From Bradyrhizobium guangdongense (GTDB taxonomy: Bacteria; Pseudomonadota; Alphaproteobacteria; Rhizobiales; Xanthobacteraceae): 34,611 bases of DNA. A program made the position numbers and the translations under genes. Shown here piece by piece: positions 15,753 to 24,571 of the stretch. Below the pieces are notes generated by a model. The model was not told where the DNA came from, did not search any database, and saw only the letters and a program-made list of their open reading frames with translations. How positions within the stretch are numbered: the stretch's first letter is position 1; each line of letters opens with the position of its first letter. Where the stretch lies: positions 1 to 34,611 of the forward strand of contig NZ_PPPT01000128.1 of assembly GCF_006483445.1 (NCBI RefSeq). The letters are read 5' to 3'.

Positions 15753-17048
15753 ATGGCCGTATCGAGAGACCAGGCTGCGCGCGTCCTTCGCGAGACGTCG
15801 GACGCGGATAACGCAGCCCTGGGCGAGCAGCTTCGGTCGCACGTGGCTGAAGAAGCCAAGCGCCGCACCAGCGAGGCGCCTGAGAAGCACGTGTCCGAGA
15901 AGCCCGCAGCCGACACGCCCGTGCAAGGCGCACCCCCTGCTGCTGCCGGCGCACCGAAATCCGGCAAGCGCAAATTCGTCATGATGGGGATCGTCGCGCT
16001 GCTTGCGGCGGCGGCGGCAAGCTATGCCGGCTACTACACGCTGGTCGGCCGCTTCTACGTTTCCACCGACGACGCCTATGTGCGCGCCAACAACACCATG
16101 CTCGGCGCGCGCGTCGCGGGCCACATCTCGTCGATCCTGGCCGGCGACAACACCGTCGTGCGTGCCGGCGACATCGTCTTCCGCATCGACGACGGCGACT
16201 ACAAGATCGCGGTCGAGGCCGCCAGCACGAAGATCGCGACCCAGCAGGCCACCATCGATCGTATCGGCCGCCAGGTCGCAGCGCTCGAAAGTCAGGTCGC
16301 GCAGTCCAAGGCGCAGCTCGCCTCGGCCGAAGCCGGCTTGAAGCGCGCCGATCTCGATTTCGAACGCCAGCAGGCGCTGAGCACCAAGGGTTTTGCCTCG
16401 CGCGCCACCTATGAAGTGTCGGAAGCCGGACGCGACCAGGGCGCGGCTGCGGTCAGGGCCGCGCAGGCCGCCCATGACGCCGCCGTCAGCAATGTCGACG
16501 TCGCCAAGGCGCAGCAGGCCGAGGCGCAGGCGCAGCTTGCCGAATTGAAGACCACGCTCGCCAAGGCCGAGCGCGACCTCACCTTCACCCTGGTGCGCGC
16601 GCCGGTCGACGGCATCTTCTCCAATCGCTTGGTCAACACCGGCGACTTCGTCGCGGTCGGCCAGCGGCTCGGCAACGTCGTGCCGCTCGACGAGGTCTTC
16701 ATCGACGCCAATTTCAAGGAAACGCAGTTGAAGCGCATCCGTCCCGGCCAACCGGTCACGATCAAGGTCGATGCCTATGGCATGCGCAAATTCTCGGGCG
16801 TCGTCGACAGCATCGCGGCGGGCGCGGGCTCGGTGTTCACGCTGCTGCCGCCCGACAACGCCACCGGCAACTTCACCAAGATCGTGCAGCGCGTGCCGGT
16901 CCGCATCCGCGTGCCGAAATCGGTCGCCAGGCAGAACCTGCTGCGCGCCGGCATGTCGGTCTACGCCACCGTCGACACCAACAAGGGTGCGGAGAACGCC
17001 GACAGCGATGTCGACCTCGACGACCCCACCATGATCCACCCGAAGTAA
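15753..17048 (+). CDS. EmrA/HlyD-type membrane fusion protein
   Basis: 431 residues from the ATG at 15753, chosen for its GGGGAGG ribosome binding site; an earlier in-frame ATG at 15678 falls in the promoter region. A cytoplasmic tail rich in Ala/Glu/Pro (1-70) precedes one membrane segment (about 74-95). Then come a biotinyl-lipoyl-like half (YVRANNTMLGARVAGHISSIL), a long alpha-helical hairpin (about 155-275, Ala/Gln/Lys-rich coiled coil), and the second lipoyl half with APVDGIFSNR and a beta-barrel. It bridges the inner-membrane pump encoded 27 bp downstream to an outer-membrane channel not present here. Confidence 0.9.
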   Translation: MAVSRDQAARVLRETSDADNAALGEQLRSHVAEEAKRRTSEAPEKHVSEKPAADTPVQGAPPAAAGAPKSGKRKFVMMGIVALLAAAAASYAGYYTLVGRFYVSTDDAYVRANNTMLGARVAGHISSILAGDNTVVRAGDIVFRIDDGDYKIAVEAASTKIATQQATIDRIGRQVAALESQVAQSKAQLASAEAGLKRADLDFERQQALSTKGFASRATYEVSEAGRDQGAAAVRAAQAAHDAAVSNVDVAKAQQAEAQAQLAELKTTLAKAERDLTFTLVRAPVDGIFSNRLVNTGDFVAVGQRLGNVVPLDEVFIDANFKETQLKRIRPGQPVTIKVDAYGMRKFSGVVDSIAAGAGSVFTLLPPDNATGNFTKIVQRVPVRIRVPKSVARQNLLRAGMSVYATVDTNKGAENADSDVDLDDPTMIHPK

Positions 17049-17075
17049 GCGCGTCAGCGCGCCCGGGATCAGACG

Positions 17076-18659
17076 ATGGCGACCGCCACGACCGCTTCTC
17101 CCGCCATGATGGCGAACCCGGCCGATGAACGCATCGCGCCGAAGAGGCTGGCTGCGTTCATCATCATGGTGTTCGGGATGTTCATGTCCATCCTGGACAT
17201 CCAGATCGTCTCGGCCTCGCTGAGCGAGATCCAGGCCGGCCTCTCGGCGAGCTCGAGCGAGGTGTCCTGGGTCCAGACCTCCTATCTGATTGCCGAAGTG
17301 ATCGCGATCCCGCTCTCGGGCTTCCTGTCGCGCGCGTTCGGCACGCGGCTGCTGTTCGCGATCTCCGCGGCAGGCTTCACCGTGTCGAGCCTGCTCTGCG
17401 GCTTCGCCACCACCATCGAGGAGATGATCCTCTGGCGCGCGCTGCAGGGCTTTCTGGGCGCCGGCATGATCCCGACGGTGTTCGCCTCGGCCTATACCGT
17501 GTTCCCGCGCACCAAATTCCACATCGTCGGTCCCATCATCGGGCTTGTCGCGACGCTGGCTCCCACAATCGGGCCGACGGTCGGCGGCTACATCACCGAC
17601 CTGATGTCGTGGAACTGGCTGTTCTTCATCAACATCGTGCCCGGCATCGGCATCACCATCGGCGTGCTGGCGCTGGTCGATTTCGACGAGCCGCATTTCG
17701 AGCTGCTCGACCGCTTCGACTGGTGGGGCCTGATCTTCATGGCGGGCTTCCTCGGCACGCTGGAATATGTGCTGGAGGAAGGTCCGCACAATGAATGGCT
17801 GCAGGATACCTCGATTGCGGTCTGCGCCGGCATCTGCGCGATTTCGGCGGTCGCCTTCTTCTGGCGCGTGCTGACCGCGGTCGAGCCGATCGTCAATCTG
17901 CGCACGTTCTCCAACCGCAATTTCGCCGTCGGCTGCGTCCTGCAGTTCTGCGTCGGCATCGGCCTTTACGGCCTGACCTACATCTATCCGCGCTACCTCG
18001 CCGAAGTGCGCGGCTACAGCGCGCTGATGATCGGCGAGACCATGTTCGTGTCGGGTATCACCATGTTCCTGGTCGCGCCGCTGGTCGGCCGTCTCATGGT
18101 CAAGGTCGACATGCGCTACATGATCGCGTTCGGGCTGATCGTGTTCGCGATCGGCACCTATCAGATGACCTGGATCACCCGCGACTACGATTTCTACGAG
18201 CTCCTGATCCCGCAGATCATGCGCGGCATCGGCATGATGTTCGCGATGGTGCCGACCAACAACATCGCGCTCGGCACGCTGGCGCCGGAGCGGGTGAAGA
18301 ACGCGAGCGGACTGTTCAACCTGATGCGCAATCTCGGCGGCGCGCTCGGACTTGCGGTCATCAACACTATGCTCAACGAGCGCACCGACCTGCACATCAC
18401 GCGGCTGCAGGAGCGCGTGACCTGGGGCAACGCGACGGCGACCGAGACGCTCAACATGTTCATGCAGAAGTTCCAGGGCATGGGCGACGCCGCGTTGATG
18501 GCGATGAAGCAGCTCGCCCAGATCGTGCACCGCCAGGCCGTGGTGATGAGCTTTGGCGATGCCTTCTTCCTGCTGACCGTGTTCTATCTCGGCCTGAGCC
18601 TGCTGGTCACGCTGCTGGCCAAGCCGGCCTCGCCGATGGCAGGCGGCGACGCGCACTGA
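17076..18659 (+). CDS. EmrB/QacA-type multidrug MFS transporter (DHA2 family)
   Basis: 527 residues with about 14 predicted membrane segments. The sequence begins with the hallmark MFGMFMSILDIQIVSASLSEIQ. It continues with WVQTSYLIAEVIAIPLSGFLSRAFGTR (motif A region) and RALQGFLGAGMIPTVF, then TLAPTIGPTVGGYITDLMSWNWLFFINIVPG (motif C region). These mark a proton-driven drug efflux transporter of the DHA2 type. It is co-transcribed with the fusion protein and under the TetR gene upstream. The exported compound is unknown; in rhizobia such pumps often handle plant flavonoids or phenolics, which is only a suggestion here. Confidence 0.92.
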   Translation: MATATTASPAMMANPADERIAPKRLAAFIIMVFGMFMSILDIQIVSASLSEIQAGLSASSSEVSWVQTSYLIAEVIAIPLSGFLSRAFGTRLLFAISAAGFTVSSLLCGFATTIEEMILWRALQGFLGAGMIPTVFASAYTVFPRTKFHIVGPIIGLVATLAPTIGPTVGGYITDLMSWNWLFFINIVPGIGITIGVLALVDFDEPHFELLDRFDWWGLIFMAGFLGTLEYVLEEGPHNEWLQDTSIAVCAGICAISAVAFFWRVLTAVEPIVNLRTFSNRNFAVGCVLQFCVGIGLYGLTYIYPRYLAEVRGYSALMIGETMFVSGITMFLVAPLVGRLMVKVDMRYMIAFGLIVFAIGTYQMTWITRDYDFYELLIPQIMRGIGMMFAMVPTNNIALGTLAPERVKNASGLFNLMRNLGGALGLAVINTMLNERTDLHITRLQERVTWGNATATETLNMFMQKFQGMGDAALMAMKQLAQIVHRQAVVMSFGDAFFLLTVFYLGLSLLVTLLAKPASPMAGGDAH

Positions 18660-18675
18660 CGCCGCGCCGCGTCAG
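18656..18675 (+). terminator. Hairpin over the stop of the MFS gene
   Basis: Arms ctgacgc (18656-18662) and gcgtcag (18669-18675) with a six-base loop. The stop codon TGA lies inside the first arm. There is no T-run, so a terminator role is tentative, but it separates the efflux operon from the promoter at 18722. Confidence 0.35.
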
Positions 18676-18721
18676 AGCGAACCAATTTGCAACACTCGTC
18701 CGTGATCTCGCAGACGGCCAG

Positions 18722-18750
18722 TTGCCAACGGCGCGCGGTACATCTATAAA
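18722..18750 (+). promoter_or_regulatory. Predicted sigma-70-type promoter of the ABC exporter leader
   Basis: -35 TTGCCA (18722-18727), exactly 17 bp, -10 TATAAA (18745-18750). Both hexamers match the consensus in five of six positions, which is unusually good for this GC-rich window. The predicted start is near 18757, giving an untranslated leader of about 250 nt before the ABC exporter at 19010. Confidence 0.65.
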
Positions 18751-18786
18751 GCGCGCCTTCATTGCTCGAACCGGGGAGGGATTTGC

Positions 18787-18858
18787 ATGATTTGGTCTTA
18801 TTCGCAAATCGCGCGCTCGCGTTCGATGTCCAAGCTCGACGTATGCGCGGCCCTCTAG
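18787..18858 (+). CDS. 23-residue leader ORF upstream of the ABC exporter
   Basis: An ATG at 18787 follows a strong GGGGAGGG ribosome binding site with about six bases of spacing and opens 23 codons to a TAG at 18856. The product starts MIWSYSQIARSRSMSKLDV and ends Cys-Ala-Ala-Leu: Ser/Arg-rich, no signal or membrane segment. It lies 30 bp past the predicted transcription start. The ribosome binding site is partly inside an inverted repeat (gatttgc 18780-18786 / gcaaatc 18804-18810), and the stop lies in a ggccc-tctag-gggcc hairpin. It may be a regulatory upstream ORF or a small stand-alone protein; I recognise no family. Confidence 0.45.
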   Translation: MIWSYSQIARSRSMSKLDVCAAL

Positions 18859-19009
18859 GGGCCTTCGCCGCCAGCTTCGCCCGGGCCTGATGCCCAGGCG
18901 CCGTTTCCCGAGTCAAACCCAGTTGTAACGACGCCGCTTTTGGCTGCTTTGGCCGGCGTGCGTCCATCGATGGAGCCGGATCGCGCGCCTGGCGTGTCCG
19001 GATAACGCC
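18859..19009 (+). other. Structured 5' leader of the ABC exporter mRNA
   Basis: The stretch between the small ORF and the exporter start has no gene. It can form a small hairpin gcctg (18885-18889) / caggc (18895-18899) and other G+C-rich stems, and has no clear intrinsic terminator with a T-run. The exporter start at 19010 has a weak ribosome binding site (tccggataacgcc). A weak start behind a leader with a well-translated small ORF would fit translational control, but no known riboswitch class is recognisable to me. Confidence 0.35.
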
Positions 19010-20809
19010 ATGAGCTCTTTAACGAAAAAGCCCGCGGCGATTCGCGTGGTGCTGCCCTTTGTCTTCCGCCACTGGCTGAATCAGCCGGCGCGCGGCCTCA
19101 CGGTCGTGGGCGGCCTCCTGGGCGCGACCGTCGCAGACCTGTTCATGCCGGTGTTCTCAGGCCATCTGATCGATGCGCTGACGCTCGGGCCGTCCGATCC
19201 GGCCGCGCGCCGGGCGGCGCTGATCGCCTTCGGCGCAATCGTCGCGCTGGGCGCGGCGTCCGTGGTGATGCGGATGATCGGGCTGCAGGCGATCGTGCCG
19301 TTCACGCTGAAGATCATGTCCGACGTCGCGCAGGACGCGTTCATGCGCGTGCAGCGCTTCTCGACCGACTGGCACGCCAACTCCTTTGCCGGCTCCACGG
19401 TCCGCAAGGTCACGCGCGGCATGTGGGCGCTCGACCTGTTGAACGACACGATTTTGCTGGCATTGCTGCCATCATTGGTGGTGCTGGTCGGCTCGACCAT
19501 CCTGCTTGCCGTGCACTGGGTGTCGCTGGGCGCGGTGATCGCGTTCGGCGCGATCGTCTATGTCGCGATGATGGTGGTGTTCTCCACGCGCTACATCGCG
19601 CCGGCCGCGCGCGTCTCCAACGCCTGGGACACCAAGGTCGGCGGCACGCTGGCGGATGCGCTGACCTGCAACGCGGTCGTCAAATCCTTCGGCGCGGAGA
19701 CGCGCGAGGACGCGCGGCTGGCGCGTGTCGTGGGTCGCTGGCGCGTGCGCGTGCGGCGGACCTGGCTGCGCTACAACGCGACGGCCGCGACGCAGTTCGC
19801 GGTGCTGCTGTGCCTGCGCTCATCCGTGATCGGCGGCGCCGTGCTGCTGTGGATGGCCGGCCGCGCCTCGCCGGGCGACGTCACCTATGTGCTGACGAGC
19901 TACTACATCATTCACGCCTATTTGCGTGACGTCGGCATGCACATCAACAACCTCCAGCGTTCGGTGAACGACATGGACGAGCTGGTGGCGATCCATGACG
20001 AGCCGATCGGCATTGCCGATGCGCCCGACGCACGGCCGATCGCGATCGAGGGTGGACGGATCAGGTTCGACGACGTCACGTTCCACTATGGCGGTCATCG
20101 CGCGCCGCTGTATGACGGGCTGTCGATCGAGATCCGCGCCGGCGAACGCGTTGGCCTGGTCGGTCGCTCCGGCTCCGGCAAGACGACCTTCGTCAAGCTG
20201 GTGCAGCGGCTCTACGATGTCTCGGACGGCCGCATCCTGATCGACGGCCAGGATATCGCGAAAGCGACGCAGCAATCGCTGCGCAGCCAGATCGCGATCG
20301 TGCAGCAGGACCCGATCCTGTTCCACCGCTCGCTCGCCGAGAACATCGCCTATGGGCGACCCGGTGCGAGCCTGGAGGCGATCGAGCAGGCGGCGCGGCT
20401 GGCGAATGCGCACGACTTCATCCTGCGCCTGCCCAAGGGCTACGGCACCCTGGTCGGCGAGCGCGGGGTGAAGCTGTCGGGCGGCGAGCGGCAGCGCGTG
20501 GCGCTGGCGCGCGCCTTCCTCGCGGATGCGCCGGTGCTGATCCTGGACGAGGCGACCTCGAGCCTCGACTCGGAGTCGGAAGCGCTGATCCAGCAGGCGA
20601 TGGAGCGGCTGATGAAGGGCCGCACCTCGATCGTGATCGCGCACCGCCTGTCGACGGTGCGCAGCCTCGATCGGATCCTGGTGTTCGACCGCGGCGAGAT
20701 CGTCGAGCAGGGCACCCACAAGACGCTGACCGCTCGGCCGGGCGGCATCTATCGCAGCCTGTTCGAGCGTCAGGTGATCGAGTTCGGTCACAGCGCTGCG
20801 GCGGAATGA
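19010..20809 (+). CDS. ABC exporter, fused membrane and ATPase domains
   Basis: 599 residues: a type I ABC exporter half-transporter. The membrane domain (about 20-320) has around six segments, and the ATPase domain follows from about 345. Walker A is GRSGSGKTT, the Q-loop is IVQQDPILF, the signature is LSGGERQ, Walker B is VLILDEATSSLDSE, and the H-loop is IVIAHRLST. All catalytic residues are present, so a homodimer should be active. The relation to MsbA, lipid, peptide or drug exporters cannot be settled from sequence alone. It is followed within 70 bp by a MATE transporter and then an O-antigen-ligase-like gene. Expression probably starts at the promoter at 18722. Confidence 0.9.
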   Translation: MSSLTKKPAAIRVVLPFVFRHWLNQPARGLTVVGGLLGATVADLFMPVFSGHLIDALTLGPSDPAARRAALIAFGAIVALGAASVVMRMIGLQAIVPFTLKIMSDVAQDAFMRVQRFSTDWHANSFAGSTVRKVTRGMWALDLLNDTILLALLPSLVVLVGSTILLAVHWVSLGAVIAFGAIVYVAMMVVFSTRYIAPAARVSNAWDTKVGGTLADALTCNAVVKSFGAETREDARLARVVGRWRVRVRRTWLRYNATAATQFAVLLCLRSSVIGGAVLLWMAGRASPGDVTYVLTSYYIIHAYLRDVGMHINNLQRSVNDMDELVAIHDEPIGIADAPDARPIAIEGGRIRFDDVTFHYGGHRAPLYDGLSIEIRAGERVGLVGRSGSGKTTFVKLVQRLYDVSDGRILIDGQDIAKATQQSLRSQIAIVQQDPILFHRSLAENIAYGRPGASLEAIEQAARLANAHDFILRLPKGYGTLVGERGVKLSGGERQRVALARAFLADAPVLILDEATSSLDSESEALIQQAMERLMKGRTSIVIAHRLSTVRSLDRILVFDRGEIVEQGTHKTLTARPGGIYRSLFERQVIEFGHSAAAE

Positions 20810-20877
20810 GCAATGGCGCGTGGTGACGGATGAACGTCAACCACGCCGCCCAAAGGGCCGTCAGAGGATGGAATGAC

Positions 20878-22281
20878 ATGAAAGACCTGACGAACGGCTC
20901 GATCGCAAGACATATCCTGGCCATGGCCCCGCCGATCATGCTCGGCATGGTCACGATCATGATCTGCCAGCTGGTCGATCTCTACTTCGTGTCCGGATTG
21001 GGCGACGCGGCAGTGGCGGGCGTGGCCGCGGCCGGCAATGCCGGCTTCCTCGTCAACGCGCTGATGCAGGTGCTCGGCGTCGGCGCGGTCGCCCTGATTG
21101 CGCATGCCGTCGGGCGCAAGGACCGGCTGGATGCCAATCTGGTGTTCAATCAGTCGATCGCGCTATCGGTGCTGTTCGGCCTCCTGACGCTCGCGGCGGG
21201 CGCGGCGCTGTCGCGCGCCTATATGCGGTCGATCGCGGCGGACGAGGCCACGATCGAGGCTGGCACCACGTATCTGTTGTGGTTCACGCCGGCGCTGGCA
21301 CTGCAATTCGCCACGCAGGTGATGGGGTCCGCGCTGCGCGCCACCGGCATCGTGCGTCCGACGATGCTGGTGCAGGCGTTTGCCGTCATCATCAACATCG
21401 CGCTGGCGCCGGTCCTGATTTCGGGTTGGGGCACCGGCCATCCGCTCGGCGTTGCCGGCGCGGGGCTGGCAAGCTCGATTGCCGTGCTGGCCGGCGTCGT
21501 GATGCTGCTCGCCTATTTCCGCAAGGTCGAGCGCTACGTCGCCTTCAATCCAGCGCAGTGGCGCCCGCGGCCGCGCGAGCTGAAGCGCATCCTCAATGTC
21601 GGCCTGCCGGCCGGCGGCGAGTTCGCGATGATGTTCTTCTTCATGGCGGTGGTCTATTTCGTGCTGCGCGATTTCGGCCCGGCGGCGCAGGCAGGGTTCG
21701 GGATCGGTCAGCGCGTGCTCGGCCTGATCCACATGCCGGCGCTCAGCATCGCGCTCGCAGCCGGGCCGATCGCCGGACAGAATGTCGGGGCGGCAAATGC
21801 CGCGCGCGTGCGGGAGACCTTCGTCAAGACCACGCTGATCGTCACCGTCGTGATGATCGGTTTCATGATCCTCGCACAGTTGAAGCCGGAGTGGCTGCTC
21901 GCGGGATTTTCGAACGACCGGGAGACGATGGAGATCGCTTTCCTGTTCTTGCGCATCATCTCGTTCAACATGGTGGCGCAGGGCGTGATCTTCACCTGCT
22001 CCAGCATGTTCCAGGGTCTCGGCAACACCAGGCCGGTGCTCCTGAGTTCGGCGACGCGCGTGTTCACCTATTCGCTGCCGGCGATCTGGCTGTCGACCCG
22101 TCCGGGCTTCCGCATCGAGTACGTCTGGTACGTCTCGATCGCGGCGACCACGCTGCAGGCAGCTCTCAGCCTGTGGCTGTTGCGCCGCGAGTTCAGGAAG
22201 CGGCTCGCGCCCCGCGTGGACGGCGGTCCGGCGCGAGCCGGCGCCGAGATCGAACCCGTCGCCGTCACGGCGGCGGAATGA
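20878..22281 (+). CDS. MATE-family efflux transporter
   Basis: 467 residues from the ATG at 20878, chosen because MKDLTNGSIARHILAMAPPI is the usual family beginning and a GAGG ribosome binding site is near; an in-frame ATG at 20830 adds 16 residues. About 12 membrane segments in two similar halves, with the family features MLGMVTIMICQLVDLYFVSGLGDAAVAGVA in the first half and GFGIGQRVLGLIHMPALSIALAAGPIAGQN in the second. It is a cation-coupled exporter of drugs or metabolites in the inner membrane. It follows the ABC exporter closely on the same strand. Confidence 0.9.
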   Translation: MKDLTNGSIARHILAMAPPIMLGMVTIMICQLVDLYFVSGLGDAAVAGVAAAGNAGFLVNALMQVLGVGAVALIAHAVGRKDRLDANLVFNQSIALSVLFGLLTLAAGAALSRAYMRSIAADEATIEAGTTYLLWFTPALALQFATQVMGSALRATGIVRPTMLVQAFAVIINIALAPVLISGWGTGHPLGVAGAGLASSIAVLAGVVMLLAYFRKVERYVAFNPAQWRPRPRELKRILNVGLPAGGEFAMMFFFMAVVYFVLRDFGPAAQAGFGIGQRVLGLIHMPALSIALAAGPIAGQNVGAANAARVRETFVKTTLIVTVVMIGFMILAQLKPEWLLAGFSNDRETMEIAFLFLRIISFNMVAQGVIFTCSSMFQGLGNTRPVLLSSATRVFTYSLPAIWLSTRPGFRIEYVWYVSIAATTLQAALSLWLLRREFRKRLAPRVDGGPARAGAEIEPVAVTAAE

Positions 22282-22353
22282 GCCGGGCCGGCTTGCGCCT
22301 GTCCCTGACCCGTGGCACTGGCTGACGCGTGCCACGGGCAGGCGAGGGGCAGG

Positions 22354-23637
22354 ATGACCGGGACGTTGAACAAGCCGCCAGGCACGTCCTGGCTATCGGT
22401 CGTCGGCTCGGCGCGGCACGATCGGGCTGCGCGCATCTTCAATGTCGATCTGGTCGCGTGCCTGGTCGCGATCCTGCTGCCGTGGACTACCACCGGCACG
22501 ACGATCGCGATCGGGTTGTTCGTGATAGCGGTCTTGTTCACCGATCTGCGCGCGCTGCCGGCGTCGCTCTCGCGTCCGGTCTCGATTTTGCCGATCGCGC
22601 TGTTCGCGGTCGCATTGCTCGGCACGCTCTGGTCCGACGCTGCGTGGTCCGTGCGGCTGCACGCAGTCGGCTCGACCGCGAAACTTCTGGTGCTGCCGCT
22701 CCTGATCTATCACTTCGAACGCTCGCCGCGCGGCGCCTGGATCTTTGGTGCCTTCCTCGGATCCTGCACGCTCCTGATGCTGGTCTCGCTGATCGTTGCG
22801 CTCGAACCGAGCCTGTCGCTGAAGCTTTATCTCTCACGCGGGCCCTACCAGGTCGCGAGCGGGATCGCGGTGCGAAACTACATCGACCAGAGCCAGGAAT
22901 TCGCGCTCTGCGCGCTCGCGCTCGTCTATCCGGTCGCCATGCAGTTTCGCGCCGGCAAGCTTCGCATGGCCGCGTTGCTGGCGCTGCTCGCGGCTGCCTT
23001 CCTGCTCAACATGATGTTCGTCGTGGTCTCCCGCACCACGTTGGTGACCCTCCCGGTCCTCATCGTCGCGTTTGCGCTGTTGCACCTGCGCCTGCGGGCG
23101 GTGCTGATGATCGTCGGGGTGATAGCGCTCGTTGCAGCGGGCACCTGGTCCGCTTCCCCGAACCTGCGTGCCACCGTGGGCAAGTTCTTCGGAGACTATC
23201 AGGCGACCCGGGTTGGCAACCAAGTGAGCGGCATGGGTTCGCGCCTGGAGTTCTGGCGGAAATCCATTCACTTCTGGGCGAACGCGCCGCTGATCGGGAA
23301 CGGCACCGGCGCGACGCGCGGGCTGTTCGAACGCGCCGCGCAAGGCGAGACCGGCATGCGCGCCGAGGTCGTCGGCGACCCGCACAATCAGACGCTCAAC
23401 GTCGCCGTGCAGTGGGGCGTGCTCGGCGTCGTCGTCCTCTACGCCATGTGGCTCGCGCATCTCCTGGTGTTTCGCGGCGAGGGGTTTTCGAACTGGGTCG
23501 GCATGCTGGTCGTGGTGCAGAACATGCTGTCGTCGCTGTTCAACTCGCATCTGTTCGATTTCAGCGAGGGCTGGCTCTACGTGCTCGGCGTCGGCGTCGC
23601 CGGCGGGATGACCCTGGCGAAGCGGACTGAGAGCTAG
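22354..23637 (+). CDS. O-antigen ligase-like membrane protein (Wzy/WaaL family)
   Basis: 427 residues from the ATG at 22354, chosen for its GAGGGG ribosome binding site; a GTG at 22312 is an alternative. About 10-12 membrane segments. The large periplasmic loop and following region (GSRLEFWRKSIHFWANAPLIGNGTGA..., then DPHNQTLNVAVQWGVLG) carry the pattern of the O-antigen ligase/polymerase domain, with the conserved His in PHN. Such proteins join or polymerise surface glycans on undecaprenyl or lipid A carriers. No other glycan genes are nearby, so the polysaccharide concerned is unknown. Confidence 0.85.
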   Translation: MTGTLNKPPGTSWLSVVGSARHDRAARIFNVDLVACLVAILLPWTTTGTTIAIGLFVIAVLFTDLRALPASLSRPVSILPIALFAVALLGTLWSDAAWSVRLHAVGSTAKLLVLPLLIYHFERSPRGAWIFGAFLGSCTLLMLVSLIVALEPSLSLKLYLSRGPYQVASGIAVRNYIDQSQEFALCALALVYPVAMQFRAGKLRMAALLALLAAAFLLNMMFVVVSRTTLVTLPVLIVAFALLHLRLRAVLMIVGVIALVAAGTWSASPNLRATVGKFFGDYQATRVGNQVSGMGSRLEFWRKSIHFWANAPLIGNGTGATRGLFERAAQGETGMRAEVVGDPHNQTLNVAVQWGVLGVVVLYAMWLAHLLVFRGEGFSNWVGMLVVVQNMLSSLFNSHLFDFSEGWLYVLGVGVAGGMTLAKRTES

Positions 23638-23644
23638 GGCACGG

Positions 23645-23667
23645 GGTCATTTCGGTCCCGAATGACC
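23645..23667 (+). terminator. Hairpin after the O-antigen-ligase-like gene
   Basis: Arms ggtcatttcgg and ccgaatgacc with one bulged base (23645-23667), starting 8 bp past the stop codon. There is no strong T-run. It marks the likely end of the exporter-MATE-ligase run and the left edge of a lower-G+C segment. Confidence 0.5.
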
Positions 23668-23711
23668 GACCTATAGCTGACTTAGATATCGCGCTGTTGC
23701 GCGTCGGCTGG

Positions 23712-24437
23712 TTACTCCCCCTGTCGCTTCGGCGGGTATTTGAAATCTTCCTTACTTACCTTAAAGGCGTCATCACGGGTGTCTTGATAGACTCCGCCAC
23801 CGAGAGGTTTGAGCCAAGGAAAGGGACCATTCCACCAAGGGAGAGAGCTTTCTATGTCCTCTGTGATCGGCTCGCCAGTGATGCCGAGCAAGTTTAGTGG
23901 CCACATACCTTGGGGGACCATCTCAAGAGTCGCTCTGACGAGCTTGGTGCCGGCGCCAAACTTGCTTTCAATTTTCAAGGGGTCTACCGACTCGACACTC
24001 CTCATGTCGTTGGGGTCGCGGAAGCGAACCAGCATAGGAAGGCTGGTCAAGGGCAAGTCGCGCTTTCCCGACAGCTGGCGAAGATGTTGCATGCCGCCAT
24101 CGATAAGGCTGCCCTGGAAGCCATAGGCGCGCAGTATGATCGACTCTGGGCTTGAACGAATATCGTCCCCAGCTCTCAGCAGAGCAAACAGTGTTCCTCG
24201 TGTGCCCAAGTGTAACACGACAGCTTCCCCCTTGTAGCTGCGCACAAGGTTTCGTCCGCTGCCGATTTCGGGCTGCATGCGATATGTCACCTCAACGACG
24301 CTCGAGCCGATCATCGGCTTGTCATCCACTTCAGCTTCGAGGGACAGCCGATAGCGGAGCGTTAGGCTTGGGTACATGATCAGGTAGAGCGCGACCACGC
24401 CAACAAGCGTCGCGGCGACACCGCCAATCCACTTCAT
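23712..24437 (-). CDS. Hypothetical single-pass membrane-anchored protein, low G+C
   Basis: 241 residues. The N-terminal hydrophobic stretch (about 3-22) looks like an uncleaved anchor or signal, followed by a soluble, probably beta-rich domain (LTLRYRLSLEAEVDDKPMIGSSVVEVTYRMQ...) placed in the periplasm. I do not recognise the family. Sample lines inside the gene are about 53% G+C against about 68% in the neighbouring gene, and codon choice is visibly more relaxed, which suggests horizontal acquisition. It is flanked by no mobile-element genes or obvious target-site repeats. The frame is intact. Confidence 0.7.
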   Translation of the reverse strand: MKWIGGVAATLVGVVALYLIMYPSLTLRYRLSLEAEVDDKPMIGSSVVEVTYRMQPEIGSGRNLVRSYKGEAVVLHLGTRGTLFALLRAGDDIRSSPESIILRAYGFQGSLIDGGMQHLRQLSGKRDLPLTSLPMLVRFRDPNDMRSVESVDPLKIESKFGAGTKLVRATLEMVPQGMWPLNLLGITGEPITEDIESSLPWWNGPFPWLKPLGGGVYQDTRDDAFKVSKEDFKYPPKRQGE

Positions 24438-24483
24438 ACGTTTTTGTCCAGCGCTGTTCTATTCAATCGATGGTAGTAGAAAT

Positions 24484-24498
24484 AGCTAACGATTAGCT
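24484..24498 (-). terminator. Small hairpin between two minus-strand genes
   Basis: Arms agctaa (24484-24489) and ttagct (24493-24498) with a three-base loop, in the A+T-rich 134-bp gap after the permease gene (stop 24572) and before the low-G+C gene (start 24437). It is weak in G+C, so it is only a candidate terminator or regulatory site. Confidence 0.25.
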
Positions 24499-24571
24499 GA
24501 AAGGAAAATTGCGATTTTGCCTCGTGGCCCATCGCGTCGTTTCTCCGGCCGGCAGATTATGGGTTCACGGC

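Noticed and set aside
15624..18656. A 1010-codon open frame on the minus strand opposite the efflux genes
   Set aside because: It is antisense to two clearly conserved genes (HlyD-type and DHA2-type), has His/Arg/Asp-rich composition typical of the reverse frame in GC-rich DNA, and has no domain I recognise.
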